This document shows positions 24,936-36,273 of a stretch of 64,000 nucleotides of DNA, in pieces. Numbering within the stretch: the stretch's first letter is position 1; every line of letters starts with the position of its first letter. This DNA is from Toxoplasma gondii ME49 (Eukaryota > Apicomplexa > Conoidasida > Eucoccidiorida > Sarcocystidae). The translations under genes and the position numbers were made by a program. The notes beneath the pieces were generated by a model that was not told the DNA's origin, ran no database searches, and saw only the letters and a list, made by a program, of their open reading frames with translations. Location of the stretch: assembly GCF_000006565.2 (NCBI RefSeq), contig NC_031475.1, positions 2,815,189 through 2,879,188 of the forward strand, given 5' to 3'.

Positions 24936-27900
24936 AACCTACGTAAATACAAGTAAATATATGTACATACATGCTTACATATATACTTCGAAATAGAGGT
25001 AGATGATGTTTTATGAGAGACGAGGACCCTGGCAGCGACACTGGATATTTTCATCGCGAAGCAGCCTGTTTTTGGAGTGACATTTCTAACGTCGAAAGTG
25101 CGACCGGAGGTCAGCTAGAAATGGTGAGCATTTTTTCTGAGGTCGCGTTCTTGGTCAAACCACACAAAGGCTATCGTTTTCACAAAAGACCGTTGACTGT
25201 ATCACACGGCCACAGTTACTCTCACCCCTGGGAATACCAAACTCTTTGCATGCGGAATCATGGAAGTGATTCGGGAGCACCCGATGTAGACATTGAATTG
25301 ACACGCTCGTGCTCATATCTGCCTCAGACGACAGCTCGGCAGAAGGTCAAACGGCCACTCGCGAAACGACAAACTACTATGGATTGCGTTTGTGATGTTG
25401 TGGGACGGATCTGCTTCCGCTCACGGGCGCGCATTTCAGTCACGATCTGGTTGGTGCTCCCTCTCTTGGTATTCTCGAAAGCTTTCTTGTCGCTGTGTCT
25501 TTTCTCAAGTCTCATTTGTGCGGCTCGCGCAAAGTGGTGGATTTATATGCCCCACCAGTCTTCATGCTTGCTTGAAAGCTCTTTCGAGTTTTCGGCGGAC
25601 GGACTGACGCGCAGGATCGAATTCGCACAAGAACACGAGGAAAGCGGCAACCGAACTTGCTTTCGCTTCTCTCACTGTTGACGCCAGTGACAAGCCACTC
25701 CGTCTTGAACCCTCAAGGAGATCAAGGGGAGTCGCTACCGCATGCAAGGGCTCGAGTGCGGTAATGTACGAAAGGATCCTGAAGGGATTTCTGGAAAGCA
25801 GAAAGCTGTGCAAGATCCCTGCGACACAGAGAGACGTACACTCTCGCATGTGGCCTTTTTGAAGCAGTAAATGATTCCACATTCTCCATGGTGTCTCGTC
25901 GCAACCTCGGCGGCCATGTCTTCCAACGTCCAGTCTTCTTCCTCGTCGGCAGCGGCCGCTGGATCTTCGTCCGGGACGGCGTCGTCCTCCGTTCTCGCTC
26001 CGAGGCGCCTCTTCAGGCGAACCTCGTAAAAAATGTTTTTCCTACGAAGCCAAAAGGCACCGAGAAGTCCGACTCGTCGTGTAGACGCCTCAGCAACGCG
26101 AAGGCACATCGAAGAAGAGGAGACACTCGACTACCTTGGACACCGGTAAGGACGCCAGGTGTGGTCGAGACAGACAACGAACATTCCCCCGTCTTCCGCG
26201 AGCGCAAAACAAGGATCACGCCTACTTTCTTCCTTGAGTGGGGGAACGCTACGATGTCCAAAACTTAGGATCGGGAAAGCTCAGTTCACACCTTTTCGAG
26301 AGACAGAAAACGATTGAGGGCATTTCAGAACTGAACGCAACGAAGCACACCCTGGTACGCATGCAGCTAAATATACATACAGATGTGTCAATAAATTGCA
26401 CAATATATATACATAAATGTACATATGTATATATATATATATATATATGTGCATGATAAATATATATATATATATATAAGTAGATGCATATACGTGTGAA
26501 AGGAATTTTACAGGAGGAAAACATAGTTTTAACAAAGTTCGTGGGCTGCGTACGTCGCGCGAGTCCCGAGAAACTCAGCTGCTGCGAACGGCACATGATT
26601 TTCAACGCAGCGGTTGGTGGAGGAGAGCGTCGCAGAGAGAGACAGCCGGTTTTCTGACACCGCCAACGTCCGGTGTGGGTCCTCGAACAAGTGAAGCAAG
26701 CATGTAAAAGCATGTGGAGGAGCGACTCCACGAATCAAACTGAAAAGCCGTTTGCATGAAGAAAAGCGAACCTGTCAAAGGAAAGGCGAATATGGACGGC
26801 GTCTCTCAACGCCAAGCTGGTCTGAATATCTGCACAGACTGCAGGCGTGGCCGTCGCCGTGCATGCAAGGAAGGGGGTCTCTGGCAGAATGGTTCGGAGG
26901 ACCGACAGATTTCTGAAAAAAGCCAGGTAGGGGAAGAAAAGAGCCACAAAAAGAGCAAAGAGGCTAAGGAGAAGCGCATGGCGAGAACGGCCATCAAAGT
27001 AGAAAAGAGAGAGCGGAGAAAAGGACAATGAAGCAAACAAGAGAAGCCGCGCATTCTAGGCCTTACAGGACGAGATCGATACACCCTGGCCACATGTGGA
27101 GAACATGACGCAAAGAAAAAAGAAGGCACATGGAATGCAGGCGTCGAAGGAAACATGTGCTTCTGTGTAGAGAAGGTTTAGGCCATTTCCCAAAAGGGGA
27201 AACGAAATGGAGAGAAAAATGCTGAGATCCGTAGCGGGTACGCCCCGCGAGGAATTCAGTCTTGTCACAGGGTTTCTACTTGTTCTCAGGCTGGCATCCT
27301 TCCCCCACATTTTCGCCTGGTTTGCATACTTATTCGCATGCCTTCTTCTTCCCCCGCTCCACGACAGATTGCCACAAGGCAAACTTCCATTTTGCCGCTT
27401 GCCTGTAACTTCGTCGAAAGTCGTGACCCCAAGTGGAGATACAGTGGGCCTCGTCGACAGCGATGAGAGCGACGCCTCGGCTGCGCCTGACGTTCCTCGC
27501 TTCCTCGTCTGCTGTCGTTTCTTTCGCGCCTCCTCTCTCCCCTATGTCACGCCGTCTTGCCTCCAGCTGGCTGAGCATTCTTTGGAACGACGGACTCGCG
27601 ACTTGTTCGGGAGTAACGAACAAGAATTTGTACTTCCTCGACGGCAAAGAAGAAAGATAGGGAAGAGCGAAACGAGATCCGCCAGACGAGGAAGCCGACA
27701 TTTGAGAAGAGGAAGAAGACGAAGTGGAAGAAAAGGAAGAAGTAGAGGAGGAAGAAGAGGAAGGTGGAGGAGAGACAAGGTCCTCATAAGAGGGGAATGA
27801 GAGGAGGGGAAGTTCTTGAAGAATCGTATTTCTCTGCGAGGGAGAGAGGAGGGAGTTGAACGCGACAGCTGGCAGATGTCGCTCTTGAAGACGGCGGACC

Positions 27901-28484
27901 TACGAAAGAAAATCCTGAACATGTTGCGCAAGTATTCCTCCACTTCAACGTGCTTCAGCGGACGTTTTGAATGCAGGTGAAGTTTGAATATGAAATTGCA
28001 GCAGTCTTAGTCTGTGAGTTGAATTACACTTTTGTTTTTTGAAGAAGAGCGACGAAGCACGACTCCCAGGGGCACCGACAAGGACCTCTCGCTGCCGTTG
28101 CCACAAACGTCAGGAGTCCTCGAGCTTGTCTTATGAGCAGGTACGTGTGTACGAGTATCATGCAACCGAGGGTCAAGGGAGATTTTCCTTGTCTTTCCTT
28201 GCTCGCTTTTCCCTCACTTGGTCATCCATGAGAGCCAGCAGAGGCGAGACGATGATCACAAGCCCAGGAAGCAGAAGGCCAGGTAGAAGGTACGTCAGAC
28301 TCTTGCCTCCTCCTGAAGAAAGGCAGTTCCACCGAAAGGCAAGTATCGTTCGGAGTGAGAAGCCCGGGAGAGCGACAGCGGCGGCGAAGCGAATAGAAAC
28401 GAACATCCCAGAAGATGAAAGTGTTGAATCTCACAAAAGAGACATGACTGATGTCCGCTGGGGGATTGACACAAAAGTCCCTGC

Positions 28485-28515
<31 letters not shown>

Positions 28516-29080
28516 CATTGAAATTACCCTGTCGGGTTCTCTCCGTCCACAAGGGATGACTTCATCCGCAAGTATGGCGGCGCATGCAGTTCATCTCTGT
28601 ATTGCCCTGCATTTGACAATCCAAGATGTTTTAGATATTATTAAATTGATAAATGAAAATGTGCAGCAGGGATTGCATGCATATCGGTTATTAACTTCCT
28701 CCTTGCTCACCTGTGGGCATGATGACCAGAGCGTCCTTGCCATCCAGTATGGCGCGAACTGCCTGTTCTTGTCCTTCTCGGAACGAGTTGTATCCAAAAG
28801 CATTTTTTAAAGTCGTCAGGAGACGCTCTTCTTCTCGGCAGGCGTTTCCGTCCATCCGTTTCCCTGCGTCTCGTTTGCCACGACTCTCTTGACCGTGTTT
28901 TTCTTTTTTCAGAAATGGCATACGTTGGATGTCCTGACTCTCAGACAACTTCGCCAGAAGCTGTGGCGTCGTACCCGCTCCCGCCTCTGCGATCTTCGCA
29001 GGGTTTTCCAGTTCATTTACGAGTGTTTCTCTGTTCTCGGTTTTCTCCACCGGAACTGTTTGAGGTTCCTTCGTCTTCAT
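21563..29080 (-). CDS. RecQ-family ATP-dependent DNA helicase
   Basis: Seven exons in transcription order: 29080-28711, 28312-28218, 27899-27403, 26912-26772, 26041-25840, 24762-24561, 23214-21563; 1052 residues. The ATG at 29080 is the first ATG after an in-frame stop. The helicase motifs fit across the joins: [18 protein letters not shown] (motif 0), MPTGGGKS (Walker A), [34 protein letters not shown] (motif II and aromatic loop), [46 protein letters not shown] and [14 protein letters not shown] (motif VI). The RecQ zinc module begins with [12 protein letters not shown] and RRCG, but its last CDLC lies about 120 residues later. Ser-rich and acidic insertions sit in both RecA lobes, and the last 300 residues are disordered. 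RecQ enzymes unwind 3'-5' at forks and recombination intermediates. No HRDC domain is visible. Exon 3 ends with a GC donor. Which RecQ subfamily it belongs to is unclear. Confidence 0.93.
24901..24936. repeat. (TA)n microsatellite in RecQ intron 5
   Basis: Alternating TA dinucleotides with one G interruption lie within the 1.08-kb intron 24763-25839. Confidence 0.9.
26424..26479. repeat. (TA)n microsatellite in RecQ intron 4
   Basis: Two TA runs are separated by GTGCATGATAAA, within the intron 26042-26771. Confidence 0.9.
28484..28510. repeat. (TA)n microsatellite in RecQ intron 1
   Basis: An uninterrupted run of alternating A and T lies within the intron 28313-28710. Confidence 0.9.
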
Positions 29081-32000
29081 TTTTTCTCTGTTGCAATAGT
29101 AACGCTGTGAGCTGTCATGTCTCGGATGCTGCGCCCTGTTGTTCGCATGTGCTTCAGACTCTCGTTAGGAATCTCTAGGAAGCATCGAGGACTCTGTTTT
29201 TTGTGCAGAATTATCAGAGGAAAGCTCATGAGTACGTACGCGTTTCGATGCGTCTCTAGGGTTCATCATGCCTCGAAGCAGAGGCAAAGCAGCAGATATC
29301 CAAATGAGCATGCCTGACGAAGAAAAGGCGGGGCATGAGAGAGAGGAGTCGGGGAGGGGGGTCACCAGTTCAGGTCGCAGAGAGGAACGAAGGGGAGTAC
29401 GGCATCCTGCGTCAGACGTTTTGCCTCGGAAACTAATACCTGAACACACGTAGTTGTCACGTGGCAGGGGACGTTGAAAAACGGAAAAGAAAACGCAAGA
29501 CGAGGTGCTTTTTCTTGGGTGATGAAATCCGAAGACCCATACTCTCTTCGTTTGTCCTTCTCTTTGAAGGGTCAGAAGGCGTAGAGAATGTCTACGCTGT
29601 AAGCAGAAGATCATCCACCTTGAGGGAGAGACAAAGGCAGAACAGGCTGTGGGAACCGGTTTACGCGCAGAGACACACAACGGTAACAATCGAGCGGACG
29701 GAGGGACGTCTCGTCTCGAGGCAGAAGCCACTTGGGGGAATCAAGAAATCCTGGGGAATTGACGGAGCCCGTTGCGTGCAACAGAATCGAAACGATATTC
29801 CTCTAAACAGAGATAGGGAGAAGGGAAGAAACTGCGCGTTAACTGTGCAGCTTTCATGGACAATCTTGCCGCTGGCGTTTTTGTGTCTTGCGATGTGCTG
29901 GACGACACAAAGTCAGCTGACACACAGACACCGACCACCGTGCGAAAACCCTAGGAGGCAAAAACTCTGTGAAACGTGGAAGCGGTTGGAGAGAAGAAAC
30001 AGATGAGAGTGAAACTTCAACCAGAAAAAAAAGATTCTGCCGGGGGCAACATCGAAAGCGCCTTTCTTTTCGCTGTTACGCTTTCTGGAGGTCAGTGTGC
30101 TCCGCGCAAAGCCGCCACCTCGAATCTACGCTGATGCTCTCAAAAAATTGTCGTATCTTTGTCTTGGCAGTATGAGAGAGTAGAAGTCTTTCTGGTTTCC
30201 CGCTTAACGTTACACATTCTGGAACGAAGCCAACTGCCGTGTGTTGTCCCCCTCTCCTGCAGCGTCCTTGTCTCCTGCGCATGCCGTCTCCGTTTCCCTT
30301 AAAGCTTGCTTGCGTGTTTTGCTGCGAAAACTCACAACGTTCGTCACTTCGAACCTCCATTCTTGAGGACGGGATGGCAGTCGCGTCCTGGATGCTCAAT
30401 CGGGCCAAGACGCTCTGTTTTCTTCTAGGAACCTCTGAAAAGGTCGACGCGGAAAGCGGGGCTACGAAAAAGGGCTCTGTAGGAACGCAGGTATCGATAA
30501 GGTACTGCATATAGTCGTTTCTAGGAGTCGCGAGTCCGAAGTGAACTAACTGAAAAAGAAGTGGACTAATTGACAAAGAAACGGTTGACCTAACGTCACT
30601 GGTGCACAGGCAGGCTTTTCATTCCTCGCGATTTCTGGGATTTCATGTCGCGCGTTGCTGTTAGTTGCTTGGATTCAACAGATAAACTGATCCGAAGAAC
30701 TCGCCAGGCGTTGAGCCTTAGGGATTCCCGGGGAAGCGTGGTTCATAAAGATCATAGCTAGACCGTGTATTATAATTGTCACATTATAAGTACATCTTTT
30801 CTCTGTACAAATGATTCCCACCACTTTTTATAGATGTTAATGTCTAACTACGCTTTTTTGTCATATTATTTAAGAGCCTCATCAGGGTTATCTGATTTGG
30901 GCGGTTGACTCCTGCCGACGTGGAGGTGCTCATACAATCCGAGGATTAGAACTCCCAATAGTATCTGGCATATCACCCCCGGCGTGAGCAATTATTTAAA
31001 TGTTACCATACTCTAATAATGAATTCCGGCGTATTTTGTGAGAAATTACGTTTACCTAATGGATCACCAATTTCTAGTTCTACTCATTCTAAAGTCTCAC
31101 GATCGTCTATTAAATCTATTATACTTTAAAATGCAAAAATATCTGAGTTGCCCATTTGTTTCGCAAATGATAAAATTCTTTAGTTTGTGGCATTGGTCCA
31201 TCTACGGCTTTCTGGGACTCGGTAGACGGCGACACTTAAGATCTAAACGCATAGTACGTGCGTGTAGCCAGTGTTGTAGAGTCAGCTGACCCCGGAGCGT
31301 AGCCAACCGTAGGCATTTTGGGAAATAGGAACGAGAATAATCAGAGTCACGAATTTGCGAAAACGTTTTTTCAATTTGACAGAATACACACACTTACCAG
31401 GGGGGGCGGTTCGATTCGGGCAATGCGCTAACTACCTGAATGGCGACATCCGGCTATCAGACTTTGTGAATGATTTTCGTGATCTTGACTCTCTAGGGAT
31501 TCTAGGAGGGCAGAAGCGAGAAAATGTTCCACAATCCGTCCAGTGTTTATTCGCAGCGAAGGCTGTAAAGAGGAGTCTGGTCTAGATGCCTTACCTTCGT
31601 TGTGCGCGTGCCGAGCAACCATTTCATTTGCGTGAGTGCACATGTTTACCGTTCATGTACAAGATTTTCAAGGCGTGCATGCACTGGCGGTCACAATGAT
31701 TCCTTTGTCTATGCACAATCCACGATACACTGTCACATCCTGGACAATTTTGCTACCACGGAAATGAAGCTGAGTATGTGAAGAGCGCGACCAGACAACG
31801 ATGCCCGCCACTTGAGTCAGAGAAGGCAGGACGCGCCTACAAAACTAATGTGAACGTTGAAGGCCACTCTAGAAACAGCGAGTGCTTCGTACCGTAATCT
31901 GCGGATGAGTCCACAAAAAAACCACCAAGCGGCGCGAGGATTCAGATAGTTGCATTCCACCAGTATCGACTCCGAATTGGATTCGACCTCATAAACTGCG

Positions 32001-32394
32001 TATACTCCATTGACTGCGTGATGAATCAAAGTATTTTTTAACTGTTCACAAACAGTGCTGTGCCGACTGCGTGACTCTGTTCCAGGAGGCATCGCTCAAC
32101 GGACCTGCCTCTCGCGGGCCGCGTCCTTTTCGTCGTGGAAAGTCGTCGCACGTGGTTTCTGTGAAACCAGTGATTTTTTGAGTGTTGTTCAACAGAGCAA
32201 CGGTTTACAAAGACAGTGTCGCACTTCTCGCATCTTCACACAGAGTCCGAAAGCGTTTTGCCTAACGAAAACGCAAAACCACGTTCTGCCTTGACGAGTC
32301 AACGCTCCATGTTTGGCCCCGCAGAAAGACGGAGAAATGCGAAACGAAGCCGTGACGGCCCGTTCGAAGTCACAAAAACAACTTTCCCCCCAAT
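29081..32394. other. RecQ upstream region and eS21 3' region
   Basis: Both flanking genes are read leftward, so RecQ control sequences should lie at the left and the eS21 3' UTR at the right. A GCATGC core lies at about 29310 (AGCATGCC). Open frames such as 29165-29731 and 29461-30006 lack family features and I do not call them genes. The AT-rich block at about 30700-31200 is listed separately. Confidence 0.45.
30700..31200. other. AT-rich block, possible nuclear insertion of organellar DNA
   Basis: Base composition changes sharply here (long A/T runs from about 30760 to 31190) while both sides are near even. The words TTGGGCGGTTGACTCC and GCCGACGTGGAGGTGC at about 30897-30935 resemble, in reverse complement, conserved segments of large-subunit rRNA (GCACCTCGATGTCGGC and a CCGCCC segment), though not in the usual order. 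CGTGAGAC occurs in the same orientation near 31100. Toxoplasma mitochondrial rRNA is fragmented and scrambled, and nuclear copies are common, so a NUMT is plausible. I could not match cob or coxI. The assignment is weak; an ordinary AT-rich spacer remains possible. Confidence 0.3.
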
Positions 32395-33589
32395 TTACTT
32401 CGCGAAAGAAAGCAGTCCTTTCTCGTGCATCAGACGGTTTAGACAAGCGTCGCTCTCGCCTCGCTGACGCACTGCACCGCTGATAGCCACTGCGTGGTAC
32501 TCGCCGGTGTAGCGGCCGTGCTCGTCAACCTAAAAAAACGAAAGCCGCCAAGAATCGAGGACTCATAAGCGACCAAATCGTCTCTCCACTCATACCTTAT
32601 GTTGGAAAAACGCATTAAAAACTTAAGCTTTAATGCAAACAGAGCGACCAAACCCTCTATAGTCAGTACAAAAGACTTGCACGCATATATAACGGACTTG
32701 CGCTGCTTGGCAGAAAACGAGAAGATCCCTATCTATTCGAGGCCTACGCTTGGCGCACATGCATCTGCATACGTGTTACTGAAGTGGCTAAAGTGAGCAG
32801 TGGAGAGACACAAACTTTGCGGACGGACCGACATGTTACGAACAGAATAACACAACAGGGAAGGAGGCAAAGCACAATAAGGACCGACACCAACAGTTCG
32901 TATGCACGGAATCAGACCTCCTGGCAGAAGCTGCCTAGAAAAGAGGAGTGTGAGCAAGCAAGGGCCGTTTCGTCTGTTTTCGTCAGAACGTGTTCTATAC
33001 AGCTCTCAGACGCGGAAGGAATTCCGTGTCCAAGAAATCATATGAGGTAGATAAGGATTGTTTGAGATTCATCCCGTGAAGACGAAGCAGCAAAGACAGA
33101 ACGAGAAAACAGTGAAGAACCAGGGAGTAACTCCACAAGATTCAACATGCAACAGCGACCGACAAGTATAGCGCCCCAAGAAACAGGAACACAGCCATAG
33201 GAATAGTTCCGTATAAGAGTGGAGGGAAATACAAGCCGACACATTTGCCTCGAGAAGAGACATGGCAGAAAAAAGGACCTGTCGAAACGAACACACACCA
33301 CAGGATAACACACAACGCCGAACAGCAGACGCGGGCTTCAGGCAGACCACCGCAGCTTAGCGACGAAGCACATGACACAACAATAGGTATATGTACATAC
33401 CCGCTAGTACAGAGAGCGGAACACGACTTTCTAGCTGTTTGTCGCTTTGTTGTCTTTGAGAAAACGCAAACGTACCTGGCCGACGTTGATCTGGACTGCG
33501 CCGTGCTCCTTGGCAGGGATGAGACGACCCGTCGCAGAGCACTTGCGCGGGATGTACAGATCCACGATTCTTCCTTCGTCGTTCTGCAT
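32395..33589 (-). CDS. RPS21: 40S ribosomal protein eS21 (S21e)
   Basis: Two exons, 33589-33476 and 32529-32395, encode 82 residues, the normal length for eS21. The start is ATG in the context CACAAAATGC. Exon 1 reads [19 protein letters not shown] and ends at NVGQ before a GTACGT donor. Exon 2 begins [20 protein letters not shown] and ends LLSFAK. The protein sits on the 40S solvent side and is needed for small-subunit maturation. A strong acceptor (ATTTTCTGTGCAG) lies 24 bases upstream of the ATG, with the first base after it at 33613, so the 5' UTR is probably spliced from an exon about 1 kb away, next to the promoter motifs at 34638-34669. The single coding intron is 946 bp. The family call is certain; the UTR intron is inferred. 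Confidence 0.96.
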
Positions 33590-36273
33590 TTTGTGCAGGG
33601 AAGCGGAAGTGCGCTGCACAGAAAATGCCAGGAACAGGCGAGAAGCCAACAGAACATGCAAGGACGGAAGGGCAACCGTGTCAGCAACGAGTTCGGCACA
33701 GCACAGGGAAACACGGATTAAGCAAGACGTCAGCACAGAGAACAGGGAAAGTTCGCCGGCACAAACGGACCACAAGAAATGGGGAGAGATCTACTGAAAC
33801 AGAGAGAAAAACGGGGCCCCAAAAGGGGCAAAGCCTTCGCCCGCGTGTTGCTCTGACAGCAAATTACGGGGCTTTGAAAAGACAAGCAGGCAAAGTTGAG
33901 TCCGGGGAATTCAGCAGAAAAAGTCTCCACAGAGTCATTTCAGCGCAGAAACGCCGAAGACATCGGAGTGTAGCATAAGATTCTTCTGTTTCATCCTGGT
34001 CCCCGCGTCGCGAGCCACACAAAGTCCACTTCGCACGAACTCCGGTGCTGCCACAAGCGCAAATGCGCACTCGATAACACCCGACACGTTCAGGTGTACA
34101 TACACCCGGATTCAAGACTTGCGAAGACTACCGTCTCTCTCGCAGTAGAGTTTTGGGGCTTCTCTGTTGGGACCCCAAGCTCCCGCGGCAGTCAAGGAAG
34201 TGGGCGGCCCGCATTTCAGTGAACGGCCGACAGCTAAAACGCGAGAGACGGAGAAAAATAGACACGAGGACATTCGAGAAGACAACCCCTCGTTTACCCG
34301 AGAAACCGTCCCTCTATTTCCGATTCTTCACGGCACGACGCATTGTCCTCCGCTTCTGCCCCGCGCCTGTGTGGGGGACGATTTTCTCGTTTCCTGGCCG
34401 TCTCCCCCTTCTCTTCTCGCGAAAGAAGACTCCTAGCGGGATCGGCAGATTTCCGCTTACCAGCAGAGAGCAGGGGAAAGAAGACAGGACAGCAAAATAG
34501 ACGAAGAATGGTTTTCAGTGCTTCAGTCTCGCCTTCGCATTTCTCTCCACACGCTGTCGCAGCCGACGAGCACCTCCCTCTTTTCCTGCCCAGGAGTCCC
34601 AGCACCTGTCGCCGCCTCGACGAGGCGATCGGCCTGACCCAATATAAGCCGACGAGCTCCGCGCATGCATCGAGCTTCCGCCCAGGTCACCGCAATTTTC
34701 CCAGTTGCTTGTCTCGCGCTGGAGGGTAAAAGACAGCCACGAGGAATAAGGAAGCGAGGAAGGGAGAACACACCAGCTGGTATGCAGCAATCGATGTCCA
34801 GAGTGTCCAGTCCTCTGCAGTGTTCTGGCAGGAGGCTCCAGCAAAAAGCATGCGCCTCGCGAAAGGTGAAACAGCCAAAGCGCTCAGATCACGATAAATC
34901 GAACCGACAAATCGCAGTCCAACCAGCTCTCTCTGGGGTGTCTTTACACTCCAATTATACACCGCTATAGATACCACTGTTTTCCTGTCGTTTCGAGTCG
35001 GATTGTTCGTCCCTTGTTTCTCAGCCGTGGAGGCTCGTCTGGGTTTCTTTTATCGTCGCGACCAAGGGATTTCCATGCTTCGAGTGTCTTACGGAGGCGC
35101 TTCACAGCTGTCGGTTGTTGCCCCCAGTTCTGCTGCTAGAAAATCATCGACAAGAAAAGGCACACAGGAGTTAGCTTTCGATTTCCCTCCCTCGTTGCTC
35201 TCTTCAGTTAACAAACTGAGGTTTTCGATCTCTCGTTTTTCGCGCCTTGTGTCCACTTCCTCTTTGGGTTGGTGTCTCCTCCCAAGGGTCCGATGTGCCG
35301 ATTGGGAGGCCGTCCTCGGCTGCTTGTGCCTCTCTCCTCTCTTCTTTCTCTTCCTTCTACCTTCTTCTGTTCTGCAGCTCTTTGGTGCTTCCTTCTGTTG
35401 CTCCTCCTATTTTCTTACCCTGTGTCTTCTCATCGGTCTCGAGCTACTTCGCCGTCATCGCCCATTGCGCGAGCGAGCCATTTCTCATCTGCTTCTCTTC
35501 CGGCTCCTCCTGACTCTTCTTGTTTTCTTGCCTCTCTCCCTATTCCGTTGCCTACTGATTCGTCTCTTGGTTTCTGGTCTTCCTCTTCTGAGGCCGCTGC
35601 GCCGCCTCTCTTTCTTTTTCCACGAGAGCCACGCGGGAACAATGGAGAATACAACTCGGAATCCTTCCTCCCACCACCCGCACCTGGAGGAATCTTTTCT
35701 GCATCGACTGCCTCTCCCTCTTCTGCCCTTCCGTCCTCTTGTTCTTCTCGTCCCTGTGTCTATTTCTCACGCACCAAGGTGACCTCGTTTCCGTCTTTCT
35801 GTCCTCCGACAAACACCTCGAATGGTCATTTTCCTGAATGCACCTCTTCTTCAACATCTTTTCGCGCTTTTTCTGAACTGTTCAGACACAAGCAGGCTCA
35901 GGGATCGGACGCACTTCCTTGTTTTTCGCTTCTTTGCTTCCTCGCTCCGCGAGGTCTCGCGCTCTTTCCTGAACACTCGCCAGTTTTCAGCTCGCGTCGT
36001 CTTCCCCAGAAGCGGCTCGTCACCTACACACACCAGAGAAGGCAGTTTAACTCATCTCCTACAGTTTCCGACTTTTTTTGCACCTCACGTTCTCCGTCGT
36101 CTTTCCCGACTTACGTTTCTTCGTTTGCTTTTCACACCTTGCCCCGCGATGCGCGTCCAAGCCGCCTCGCGGGGTGTCCATCCACCTCCGCACCCTGCCA
36201 GCAACGCAGCGCTGCTCAGGTGTCTGTACACTCGGGGCCGAATGCCTGGCGAGTCGACGGCCGCGAAACAGCC
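33590..36273. other. Head-to-head region between eS21 and the recombinase
   Basis: The leftward eS21 gene and the rightward recombinase gene start from opposite ends of this interval. It contains the likely eS21 5' UTR intron, the promoter motifs at 34638-34669, and a pyrimidine-rich tract from about 35200 to 36150 (TCT/CTT/TTC runs). The recombinase frame stays open through that tract back to an ATG at 35293, so part of it could be coding rather than leader sequence. Confidence 0.5.
34638..34669 (-). promoter_or_regulatory. Ribosomal-protein-type promoter elements of eS21
   Basis: On the minus strand, the coding strand of eS21, TCGGCTTATATTGGG (34652-34638) sits just downstream of TGCATGC (34669-34663). 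Toxoplasma ribosomal protein promoters are known to carry a TCGGCTTATATTCGG-like element and a GCATGC element (the TRP motifs). The pair lies about 1.05 kb upstream of the eS21 ATG, consistent with an intervening 5' UTR intron. Confidence 0.7.

Noticed and set aside
29165..29731. Possible upstream RecQ exon or separate gene
   Set aside because: An in-frame stop separates it from the RecQ ATG at 29080, and it has no recognisable domain.
35003..35782. 259-codon Leu/Phe/Ser-rich frame
   Set aside because: It reads a pyrimidine-rich tract in another frame and has no domain or sensible splice into the recombinase.
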